Source of the DNA: Chitinophagaceae bacterium
GTDB lineage: Bacteria; Bacteroidota; Bacteroidia; Chitinophagales; Chitinophagaceae
Direction of reading: 5' to 3'
Length of the DNA stretch: 39,265 nt
Assembly: GCA_028288585.1 (NCBI GenBank)
Contig: JAQBNL010000085.1
Location: 1 to 39,265 of the forward strand
The notes under the pieces were generated by a model, which worked only from the letters and a program-made list of their open reading frames with translations, was not told the DNA's origin and searched no databases. This document shows, one piece after another, positions 8,678 to 16,192 of this stretch (its first letter is position 1; each line of letters begins with the position of its first letter). A program made the translations under genes and the position numbers.

Positions 8678-9418
8678 CTATCGGATTTTCTTTAAATAAC
8701 CACCTGGCGCAACACTTACAAGCAGTTTATCGTCAATCATTTTGTCAATAATAAAATCCTTATTGAATTTTAGAAACTCCGCTACAGCTGTTTTAGGATT
8801 ATTGCCTATACCCCATGGTCGCTTTTCTAAAAAATACCCTTCTGGTAAATCTTCTACAATTGTATCAAAAACCACCAGGTAAGAAGATAAGCTTACAAAA
8901 GGCGAATAGAGATTTAATTCCTTTATCACATGTTCGTGTGTATGATTCGAATCAAGAATAACAATAATCTTTTGTTTTCCTTCCGTATATTTTTTTACTT
9001 TTTCCAAGGTTTCCAAAGAAATAGAAGAACCCTCTATCATTTTTATCCGTTTGAACATCTTGTGGTTTTCAATTTCCTTCCTGTTGTGTTGTCTTACATC
9101 TATATCAATGCCGAGTACTTCCCCATCATTACCTATAAGTTCTAATAATGAAGCATAATAGATAAGCGATCCACCATGTGCGATTCCGGTTTCAATAATA
9201 AGATCTGGTTTAATCTCCCATATAATTTCCTGCATAGCTATCATATCCTGGGGATACTGGATAATGGGTCTGCCCATCCAGCTAAAATTATAAGAATATT
9301 GTGCAGAATTAGATGCGTCATTAAACTTTTTAGCAGCTAAAATGAGAGCTTCATTTTCTTTATTTGCTTTTATTCTTGAATTTCTTTCTTCAATAAATTG
9401 CTTTACAGGATCATTCAT
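8678..9418 (-). CDS. CmcI-type SAM-dependent methyltransferase
   Basis: This 246-residue protein has the cephalosporin hydroxylase/CmcI layout (PF04989). It shows PDLIIETGIAHGGSLIYYAS as the SAM-binding loop (near 70-90), VLGIDIDVRQHNR, a KIIVILDSNHTHEHV metal/active-site stretch (near 150-165), SYLVVFDTIVEDL, and a late GNNPKTAVAEFL motif. Relatives in glycan and glycolipid clusters act as sugar O-methyltransferases, so I infer O-methylation of a glycan residue. The start overlaps the stop of the preceding reductase gene by 8 bases, which suggests translational coupling. Confidence 0.8.
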   Translation of the reverse strand: MNDPVKQFIEERNSRIKANKENEALILAAKKFNDASNSAQYSYNFSWMGRPIIQYPQDMIAMQEIIWEIKPDLIIETGIAHGGSLIYYASLLELIGNDGEVLGIDIDVRQHNRKEIENHKMFKRIKMIEGSSISLETLEKVKKYTEGKQKIIVILDSNHTHEHVIKELNLYSPFVSLSSYLVVFDTIVEDLPEGYFLEKRPWGIGNNPKTAVAEFLKFNKDFIIDKMIDDKLLVSVAPGGYLKKIR

Positions 9419-10256
9419 TTGTTAATATATTTTTTAATTTAGTGTTATCACCCCAAAATGCGATGGCTTCATAATCAGGGTAAGGGTAATATCCAAGGTT
9501 TAAATTTATTTTTTTATTATTCTTTTCAAGATATTGTTCTATCAGGGTTTTTACTTTTATTGGTACACCACTGCAACAATTAATAATCCCGGTTATTTTA
9601 TTTTGAAGAGCAATTGCGACAATATACTCTGCCACTTTTTCAATTGGTAAGTAATCCCGTAATTGTTCACCTCCACTCATGTTAAAAGTCTTATCTCCTT
9701 TTGCAAGCGCTGTTTCCAGCTGCGAAAGTAAGGAATTAGGGTTTTGTCCTTTACCATACATATAAAATAGGCGAATCCATTTTAAATTAAAATACCTTTC
9801 CTTTCGCAGAACTTCCAGAAATTTTCTCAACTCATCTTTTGCTACGGCATAAGAATTTTGCGGATTACTTTGTATTTCTTCTGACAAACACCCATCTTTT
9901 ATTCCATATTCAAAGCAGGTTCCTGTAACAACAAGATTTTGCAAACCATTTTCGATCATATTTTTTAAAAAGGCAGAATGGGTGGGAAGATTTTTTGCAA
10001 CGTGGAATATTTCTTTGTAATTAGGTAATCCCTGCCAGGCAAGATGTATTAATATATCTGGTTGATTTAACTCGAAATAATAATTTTTGTCCTGCAGATT
10101 CGCAAGATCAAATTCAATAATTTTTACCTTACCGCGATGAGTAATTAATGCATCTTTATTTCTAACGGCAGCAATAATTTCATGATCATATTTCAATAAC
10201 TCATTTATCACATGCCTGCCCACAAAACCGGTTGCTCCTGTTACTAAAATTTTCAT
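9411..10256 (-). CDS. NAD(P)-dependent sugar epimerase/reductase (extended SDR)
   Basis: This 281-residue SDR starts MKILVTGATGFVGRHVINEL, with the GxxGxxG dinucleotide site. It has YGIKDGCLSEE and the active-site pair in SYAVAKDELRK (YxxxK). An open frame extends to 10286 but would overlap the previous gene by 29 bases. The ATG at 10256 lies one base after the previous stop and directly begins the Rossmann motif, so I use it. It follows the C-methyltransferase, so it probably reduces the C4 keto group of the methylated sugar nucleotide, the last step of the pathway. Confidence 0.85.
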   Translation of the reverse strand: MKILVTGATGFVGRHVINELLKYDHEIIAAVRNKDALITHRGKVKIIEFDLANLQDKNYYFELNQPDILIHLAWQGLPNYKEIFHVAKNLPTHSAFLKNMIENGLQNLVVTGTCFEYGIKDGCLSEEIQSNPQNSYAVAKDELRKFLEVLRKERYFNLKWIRLFYMYGKGQNPNSLLSQLETALAKGDKTFNMSGGEQLRDYLPIEKVAEYIVAIALQNKITGIINCCSGVPIKVKTLIEQYLEKNNKKINLNLGYYPYPDYEAIAFWGDNTKLKNILTNE

Positions 10257-10257
10257 T

Positions 10258-11484
10258 TTAAAAAATTTTAAGTTCAGGAATGGCAACTACAAATTTGCCT
10301 CCCCAATCTTTTATGTAATTCAATTGAGTAGTTATTTCTTTTTTTAAATTCCAGGGCAGAATGATCACAAAATCTGGTTTATTTTTTTTCAGTTGCTCTT
10401 CATTCATTACAGGGATGTGGCTTGCGGGCAAAAATTTATTTTGCTTATGAGGATTGGCATCTACAACAAAGTCTATAAGATCATTTTTTATCCCGCAATA
10501 ATTTAACAGCGTATTTCCCTTTGCTGCTGCGCCATATGCTGCAACCTGTTTATTCTCCCTTTTTTGCTTAATAAGAAAATCAGTTAAATCTAATTTTACC
10601 TTCAATGCCTTTTGCTGAAAGTTGTTATAGTATTCAAGTTCGTTTATACCTTTTGAGACTTCCTTCTCTAACAATTCGTTTACATTTTCTGAAATTTCCT
10701 GTTGTTTATTTTCTTTATGCGTTGCATATATGCGTAATGAGCCACCATGTGTGGGTATCTCTTCCACATCAAACATTTGTAATCCCTGTGATTCAAAAAT
10801 TTGTTTCACGGTATGAAATGACAGGTAAGAAAAGTGTTCGTGGTAAATAGTATCAAACTGGTTATTGTCTACCAGCTGCATTAAATGCGGAAACTCCATT
10901 GTTATTACGCCATCTTCTTTAAGTAATATTTTCATGCCGGCAACAAAATCAACAATGCCAGGAACGTGTGCCAATACATTGTTGCCAAGCAATAAGTCTG
11001 CTTTTATATTTTTCGCTGTCAATTCTTTTGCAAGTCTAACTCCGAAGAAATCTACCACTGTTTCAATTCCTTTTTTTACAGCAACTTCGGCAGTGTTAGC
11101 AGTTGGCTCAATACCAAGCACCGGAATATTTTGTTCTTTAAAATATTGAAGAAGATAACCATCATTGCTTGCTATTTCAATCACTTTTGAGTTTGCATTT
11201 AATCCGAAGCGGCCAGTCATTTTCTGTGTATACTCTTTTGCATGCGCCAGCCAGCTTGTAGAAAAGGAAGAAAAGTATACATAATCACTGCTGAAGATTG
11301 CATCTGATTTTTTGTATTCATCTACCTGCACTAAAAAACATTTATCGCATATAAAAACTTTTAGCGGGTAAAATGTTTCGGGCTCGTTTAATTGTTCTTT
11401 GGTTAAAAAAGAATTAGATGCAGGCGAATTATTCAAATCAATAAAAACATGTGTTAACGGCGCTTTACAAAATCTGCAGTTCAT
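10258..11484 (-). CDS. Nucleotide-sugar C-methyltransferase
   Basis: This 408-residue protein has the three-part layout of sugar 3-C-methyltransferases of the TylC3/NovU kind. An N-terminal zinc-binding domain has Cys pairs in MNCRFCKAPL and FICDKCFLVQVDEY. The central SAM fold shows VIEIASNDGYLLQYFKE and GIEPTANTAEVA. The C-terminal domain has AAYGAAAKGNTLLNYCG (near 320-335) and ends with FVVAIPELKIF. Members methylate C3 of 4-keto-6-deoxy sugar nucleotides. It sits between the 3,5-epimerase and the reductase genes with gaps of 1-2 bases, which supports a branched-chain deoxysugar product. Confidence 0.88.
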   Translation of the reverse strand: MNCRFCKAPLTHVFIDLNNSPASNSFLTKEQLNEPETFYPLKVFICDKCFLVQVDEYKKSDAIFSSDYVYFSSFSTSWLAHAKEYTQKMTGRFGLNANSKVIEIASNDGYLLQYFKEQNIPVLGIEPTANTAEVAVKKGIETVVDFFGVRLAKELTAKNIKADLLLGNNVLAHVPGIVDFVAGMKILLKEDGVITMEFPHLMQLVDNNQFDTIYHEHFSYLSFHTVKQIFESQGLQMFDVEEIPTHGGSLRIYATHKENKQQEISENVNELLEKEVSKGINELEYYNNFQQKALKVKLDLTDFLIKQKRENKQVAAYGAAAKGNTLLNYCGIKNDLIDFVVDANPHKQNKFLPASHIPVMNEEQLKKNKPDFVIILPWNLKKEITTQLNYIKDWGGKFVVAIPELKIF

Positions 11485-11486
11485 TA

Positions 11487-12038
11487 TTATATTTTTATTC
11501 CTTCAAAATTTTTACCGAGGTAAGGATGTTCCTCATCTCTTTTAGAAATATTTGTAACCTTATCCGGCCATTGGATATTTATTATAGGATCATCATACTT
11601 TATTCCTGCTTCAGCGTTTGGTTTATAAAATTGAGAATGATGATAAATTAATTCGCAATTATCAGCCAGCGTTTCAAACCCGTGTGCAAATCCTTCGGGA
11701 ATGTAGATCATTTTTTTATTTTCTGCTGAAAGCTCCGTTCCAAACCATTGTAAAAAGGTAGCCGAGTTTTTCCTGAGATCGATGATTACATCAAATACTG
11801 CCCCCGCTATACATCTCACAAGTTTTATTTCAGCAAAAGGCGGTAATTGATAATGCATTCCTCTTACTGTACCTTTTTTATTTGTAAACGCATGGTTAAG
11901 CTGCACCCATTCTGCCGTAAACCCTATTTTTTTAAATTCATCTTTACAGAAAGTTCTTGCAAACCATCCTCTTTCGTCTGCTGCCGCCAAAATATCTACA
12001 ACATAACTTCCTGCAAGTTTTGTTTCTTCAAATTTCAT
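11487..12038 (-). CDS. dTDP-4-dehydrorhamnose 3,5-epimerase family protein
   Basis: This 183-residue protein is a RmlC-type cupin with RGWFARTFCKDEFKKIG, GTVRGMHYQLPPFAEIKLVR (catalytic His in the RGxHxQ motif), AVFDVIIDLRKNS, and IPEGFAHGFETL. The usual family length is about 180. Given the CDP-sugar genes next to it, the substrate is more likely a CDP-4-keto-6-deoxyhexose than the dTDP form, and it may epimerise only one centre. It overlaps the end of rfbG by 4 bases. Confidence 0.88.
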   Translation of the reverse strand: MKFEETKLAGSYVVDILAAADERGWFARTFCKDEFKKIGFTAEWVQLNHAFTNKKGTVRGMHYQLPPFAEIKLVRCIAGAVFDVIIDLRKNSATFLQWFGTELSAENKKMIYIPEGFAHGFETLADNCELIYHHSQFYKPNAEAGIKYDDPIINIQWPDKVTNISKRDEEHPYLGKNFEGIKI

Positions 12039-13120
12039 TTGTGCTGGTAGCTTTTAATTTGTGCAATTGTATAATCCCAAAGCATTTCAGATGGCTGCTT
12101 ATACCAGTCAATTGTCCATTGTATCGCTTCTTTGCTGTTTAGTTTCGGTTTCCAATTCAATTCATTTTTTGCTTTATCTATATTAAGTTTCAGGATGCTG
12201 GCTTCATGGGGTTGTGATGCATCAGATATATCTTTCCACGATCCTTCTCCCCAAACATTAATTGCAGTATTTACCAGTTCTTCTACTGATAAATGGTCTT
12301 TCTTTTTGGGCCCGAAATTATAGGAAGAAGATAGATCGTGCGGAATAAAACTTAAAAGACCGGCGAGAGATAAATAACCTCCCAAAGGTTCCAGCACATG
12401 TTGCCATGGCCTTATTGCTTTCGGATTTCTTACAGGGATGGGTTCGCCCGATACCAGGTGATTAATAATATCCGGAATTATCCTGTCCTTGTTCCAATCA
12501 CCACCGCCGATAACATTTCCTGCCCTGGCGGCAGCTAAAGCTTTTTTATGTGTATCAATGTTTTCAATATTAAAAAATGAATTGCGAAAAGATTCACTAA
12601 CCAATTCTGTGCAGGCTTTACTTGCACTGTAAGGATCATAGCCACCCAACCTGTTTTTTTCTTTATAAGATTTATTTCGTTCTTTATTTTTATACACTTT
12701 GTCAGTGGTAACTATAACAGCGGTGCATTTTTTTTCTAAATGAATAAGCGCTTCCAGCAAATTAGCTGTACCAATTACATTTACTTCAAAAGTTTCTGCA
12801 GGTATTTCATAGGAACGGCGAACCAGGGGCTGTGCCGCCAGGTGAAAAATAAAATCAGGTTGAAAGGAGAGTATTTCCTGCTTTAATTTTTGTTTATCTC
12901 TTATATCTGCGATGATACTTTCAATATGTAAATGCGGGGAAACAATATTGTAAATATCTTTTTCATTTTCGGGTTGCAGTGCATATCCTTTTATTGAAGC
13001 GCCAAGCAGGTGAAGCCATGTTATCAGCCACGATCCTTTAAAGCCGGTATGGCCTGTAACAAAAACTTTTTTGCCACTATATATTTTTTCAAGCAATTCC
13101 TGTTCTACCAGACTTTCCAT
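12035..13120 (-). CDS. rfbG: CDP-glucose 4,6-dehydratase
   Basis: This 361-residue extended SDR has KVFVTGHTGFKGSWLITWL (NAD-binding, near 18-36), FIFHLAAQPLVRRSYEIP, IVTTDKVYKNKE and the catalytic YDPYSASKACTELV (YxxxK near 167-171). The final part, DHLSVEELV and NWKPKLNSKEAIQWTIDWYK, is typical of the family. It converts CDP-glucose to CDP-4-keto-6-deoxyglucose. The start overlaps the end of the cytidylyltransferase gene by 16 bases, so the two are coupled. Confidence 0.93.
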   Translation of the reverse strand: MESLVEQELLEKIYSGKKVFVTGHTGFKGSWLITWLHLLGASIKGYALQPENEKDIYNIVSPHLHIESIIADIRDKQKLKQEILSFQPDFIFHLAAQPLVRRSYEIPAETFEVNVIGTANLLEALIHLEKKCTAVIVTTDKVYKNKERNKSYKEKNRLGGYDPYSASKACTELVSESFRNSFFNIENIDTHKKALAAARAGNVIGGGDWNKDRIIPDIINHLVSGEPIPVRNPKAIRPWQHVLEPLGGYLSLAGLLSFIPHDLSSSYNFGPKKKDHLSVEELVNTAINVWGEGSWKDISDASQPHEASILKLNIDKAKNELNWKPKLNSKEAIQWTIDWYKQPSEMLWDYTIAQIKSYQHK

Positions 13121-13881
13121 TGGGCTTCATTATTTTTCCATAATTCTTCTAATTCTATTTTATCACGCAATGCATCCATACACTTCCAAAAGCCTTTATG
13201 CCTGTAAGCAACCAATTCATTATCTGTGGTAAGCCGCTCCAGTGGCCTGTCTTCCCACATCATATTTGTCATGTCGCCCTCCAGGTAATTAAACACCTCT
13301 GGCTTTAAAACAAAAAACCCACCATTGATCCATTTACTTTCGTCGTGGGCTTTTTCCCTGAATGCAATCACTTCTCCATTATCATTAACTTCCATTCCGC
13401 CAAAGCGTGCATCTAACTGGATAGAGGTTACCGTTGCAATCTTATTATGTTCTTTATGAAATTTTACCAGCTCTTTTATATTTACATCACATACACCATC
13501 GCCATAGGTTAACATGAAATCTTCGTTGCCAATATATTTTTGCACCTGTTTTAATCTTCCCGCAGTTTTAGTTTCTACCCCTGTTTCAACCAATGTTACA
13601 GTAAAGGCTTCTGAACTGGTATCATGTATTTGTACTTTATTATTTTTTAGTTCGATAGTAATATCAGAACTATGTAAAAAATAATTCATAAAATATTCCT
13701 TGATAATATAGCCTTTATAACCCAGGCAAATAATAAATTCATTAAAGCCAAAATGACTGTAGATCTTCATTATGTGCCATATCATTGGTTTTCCGCCAAT
13801 CTCCACCATTGGTTTAGGGCGGGAATCAGTTTCCTCACTAATGCGTGTTCCCAGGCCGCCTGCAAAAATTACAACTTTCAT
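13105..13881 (-). CDS. rfbF: Glucose-1-phosphate cytidylyltransferase
   Basis: This 258-residue nucleotidyltransferase begins MKVVIFAGGLGTRISEETDS and RPKPMVEIGGKPMIWHIMKI (signature loop and lysine). It also has YGDGVCDVNIKELVKFH and INGGFFVLKPEVFNYL. It makes CDP-glucose from glucose-1-phosphate and CTP. It is the first gene of the minus-strand sugar operon, with a promoter-like motif 27 bases upstream and rfbG overlapping its 3' end. Confidence 0.94.
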   Translation of the reverse strand: MKVVIFAGGLGTRISEETDSRPKPMVEIGGKPMIWHIMKIYSHFGFNEFIICLGYKGYIIKEYFMNYFLHSSDITIELKNNKVQIHDTSSEAFTVTLVETGVETKTAGRLKQVQKYIGNEDFMLTYGDGVCDVNIKELVKFHKEHNKIATVTSIQLDARFGGMEVNDNGEVIAFREKAHDESKWINGGFFVLKPEVFNYLEGDMTNMMWEDRPLERLTTDNELVAYRHKGFWKCMDALRDKIELEELWKNNEAQWKVW

Positions 13882-13907
13882 ATAGATTAATTAAGAGCTA
13901 CAGACGT

Positions 13908-13915
13908 CAAAAATA
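13908..13915 (-). promoter_or_regulatory. Putative -7 element of the rfbFG operon
   Basis: On the minus strand this reads TATTTTTG, matching TAnnTTTG. It lies in the 55-base gap between mqnA and rfbF, 26 bases before the rfbF ATG. No clear -33 TTG is seen. It would let the sugar genes be transcribed separately from mqnA. Confidence 0.4.
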
Positions 13916-13936
13916 TTATATTCATTTTAAATGCCC

Positions 13937-14698
13937 TTAGTTAGGATTTTGACTGCTGCCTGAATTTAAAATACCAAGAAATAATTGTAAGCCTTTTTTG
14001 GCTTTCTCATCCAAATAGTAATTTATATAAGAAGTGAAATACGCCTTAAGATCAAACAGCTCAAAATGGTTTTCATTAACTACTTTATCTATGTGCTGCA
14101 GACCGGTTAAGTTCGCTTTATTAAAATCTTCAATAAATGACGCGTCTAATTTTTTATTACTTATCCATGCGGCAAAAACAAATGGCAGACCGGTAAATTT
14201 TTTCCATTCTAAGCCCAGGTCATACTTATACAAAGATATCTTTCTTTGTTCCAGCGCACGGTCACCAATGATTAGACCTGCCGTTGTATCTTTTATATCT
14301 TTCCTGTAATCTTCTGCCGTTGAAATAAGTACCGGGTCAATTTTCCAATATTGCTTTATTAATATTTTAAGAAGCTCAACTGACGTCCTGCTTTGGTAAT
14401 CCAATAAAATCTTTTCAATTTTTTCTAAAGATACCTCGCTGAATAAGCATACACTTCCTACTTCACCATCACACCCAATGCAATAATCTGAAATTATGTA
14501 ATGGTCTTTTAATTCAGGAATAATTGCCACCGGAACCAGGCCAACATCAATTTCGTTAGCCTTAAGCATTGCCGCAATTTTTGAAGGATACGCTGCTACA
14601 AGATCAACTTCATCTCTCATTTCTCCATTTTCAAAACCGTAAATAAGTGGTTTTGTATTAAGGTAATTTACCGCACCCACTCTTATTTTTCTATCCAA
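13937..14698 (-). CDS. mqnA: Chorismate dehydratase (futalosine menaquinone pathway)
   Basis: This 253-residue protein starts KIRVGAVNYLNTKPLIYGFE, the family signature. It continues with VDLVAAYPSKIAAMLKANE, IDVGLVPVAIIPEL, and the later TAGLIIGDRALE and GLPFVFAAWISNKKL, all typical of the periplasmic-binding-like MqnA fold. It dehydrates chorismate to 3-enolpyruvyl-benzoate, the first step of the futalosine route to menaquinone. It is divergent from purB across a 92-base gap containing promoter motifs for both. Confidence 0.93.
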   Translation of the reverse strand: MDRKIRVGAVNYLNTKPLIYGFENGEMRDEVDLVAAYPSKIAAMLKANEIDVGLVPVAIIPELKDHYIISDYCIGCDGEVGSVCLFSEVSLEKIEKILLDYQSRTSVELLKILIKQYWKIDPVLISTAEDYRKDIKDTTAGLIIGDRALEQRKISLYKYDLGLEWKKFTGLPFVFAAWISNKKLDASFIEDFNKANLTGLQHIDKVVNENHFELFDLKAYFTSYINYYLDEKAKKGLQLFLGILNSGSSQNPN

Positions 14699-14720
14699 TA
14701 CATCTGATTTTAAAAGTCTG

Positions 14721-14728
14721 CAAATTTA
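14721..14728 (-). promoter_or_regulatory. Putative -7 element of mqnA
   Basis: On the minus strand this reads TAAATTTG, a full match to TAnnTTTG, 22 bases before the mqnA ATG. A TTTAAT stretch upstream is only a weak -33 candidate. Confidence 0.42.
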
Positions 14729-14778
14729 CTGCATCATAACAGATACTTATTAAATTAAAAAGACTTAATGCAATTTTT

Positions 14779-14786
14779 TATCTTTG
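14779..14786 (+). promoter_or_regulatory. Putative -7 element of purB, very close to the ATG
   Basis: TATCTTTG fully matches TAnnTTTG and ends four bases before the purB start codon. The expected transcription start would fall at or within a few bases of the ATG, implying a leaderless or near-leaderless message. Confidence 0.45.
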
Positions 14787-14790
14787 CTTC

Positions 14791-16134
14791 ATGGAGCTTC
14801 AGCCACTTACTGCTATTTCGCCAATTGACGGTCGTTACAGGAAACAAACCGAAAGTCTTTCTACCTATTTTTCAGAATATGCTTTAATTAAACAAAGGGT
14901 TGTTGTTGAAGTTGAATATTTTGTTTTCCTGGCTGAGAAAAAATTCTTTGTGCTTTCATCCAAATCGAAAGCTCATTTGCAAAAAGTGGCTGATAGTTTC
15001 TCAGCCGCTGATGCACAAAAAATAAAAGATATAGAGGCAATAACCAATCATGATGTAAAGGCTGTAGAATATTTTTTAAAAGATGAATTGGAAAAGACAG
15101 GCGCCGGAAATATAAAAGAATGGATACACTTTGGATTGACTTCCCAGGATATAAATAATACTGCCATTCCAATGTTGTGGAAGGCTGCCGTTGAAAAGGA
15201 ATACCTGCCAATGATTACCGAATTGAAAGACAGCCTCGGAAAAATGGCAAAAGCCTGGAAGAATATTCCCATGCTTGCCCATACACATGGCCAGCCGGCT
15301 TCGCCTACAACTTTAGGCAAAGAAATAATGGTGTTTGCTGAAAGAATTCAAAACCAATTGGAACAGTTTAAACACATTCCTTTTACGGCAAAATTTGGCG
15401 GAGCAACGGGAAATTTTAATGCACATATTGTTGCCTATCCTAAAACTAACTGGTTAAAATTTGCCGATCAATTTGTTGAAAATAAATTAGGATTACAGCG
15501 CCAAAAATTTACAACACAGATAGAGCATTATGATATGCTTGCCGCACATTTTGATAACATAAAACGCATCAATACAATTTTGATCGATCTATGCAGGGAT
15601 GTATGGCAATACATTTCAATGAATTATTTTAAGCAACAAATAAATAAGAATGAAGTGGGCAGCAGTGCTATGCCGCATAAAGTAAATCCTATTGATTTTG
15701 AGAATGCAGAGGGTAACTTGGGAATCGCAAATACTTTACTGGAGCATTTTTCAGCCAAACTTCCCATCTCCAGATTGCAACGGGATCTTACAGATTCCAC
15801 AGTTATAAGAAATATTGGGGTGCCGGTTGCGCATACAATTCTTTCTATAAAATCTATCCAAAAGGGCCTGGGTAAATTAATTTTGAACGAACAAAAAATT
15901 AAAGAGGATCTTGATAATAACTGGGCAGTTGTAGGAGAAGCCATTCAAACAATTTTAAGAAGAGAAAATTATCCTGAGCCCTACGAGGCGCTAAAAGAAT
16001 TGACCAGAAATAATAGCGTTTTAAATAAGAAAAACATTCATGAGTTTATTAATTCGCTAAACGTATCATCAGCTGTGAAAAAAGAGCTAAAAAAAATAAC
16101 TCCCGAAAACTATATTGGGGCTTCAGAGTTTTAA
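14791..16134 (+). CDS. purB: Adenylosuccinate lyase
   Basis: This 447-residue protein starts ELQPLTAISPIDGRYRKQTE, the family N-terminus, which fixes the start. It carries THGQPASPTTLGKE (catalytic His region), and the fumarase/lyase signature GSSAMPHKVNPIDFENAEGN with the flexible-loop Ser. It acts twice in purine synthesis: it splits SAICAR to AICAR and adenylosuccinate to AMP, releasing fumarate. The length matches the family. The gene is alone on the plus strand, divergent from mqnA. Confidence 0.96.
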   Translation: MELQPLTAISPIDGRYRKQTESLSTYFSEYALIKQRVVVEVEYFVFLAEKKFFVLSSKSKAHLQKVADSFSAADAQKIKDIEAITNHDVKAVEYFLKDELEKTGAGNIKEWIHFGLTSQDINNTAIPMLWKAAVEKEYLPMITELKDSLGKMAKAWKNIPMLAHTHGQPASPTTLGKEIMVFAERIQNQLEQFKHIPFTAKFGGATGNFNAHIVAYPKTNWLKFADQFVENKLGLQRQKFTTQIEHYDMLAAHFDNIKRINTILIDLCRDVWQYISMNYFKQQINKNEVGSSAMPHKVNPIDFENAEGNLGIANTLLEHFSAKLPISRLQRDLTDSTVIRNIGVPVAHTILSIKSIQKGLGKLILNEQKIKEDLDNNWAVVGEAIQTILRRENYPEPYEALKELTRNNSVLNKKNIHEFINSLNVSSAVKKELKKITPENYIGASEF

Positions 16135-16192
16135 TAAAATTGCTATCTTTATTGCAATACCATATACACCTGCCTACTGCTTAAAAACCCTG

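Noticed and set aside
6121-13881. Complete O-antigen or capsule locus
   Set aside because: No flippase, polymerase or export gene is present in the window, so only the sugar-making and transfer steps can be claimed.
16115-16192. 26-residue extension of the T9SS cargo protein
   Set aside because: It begins inside purB and places residues before a clear signal peptide starting at 16193.
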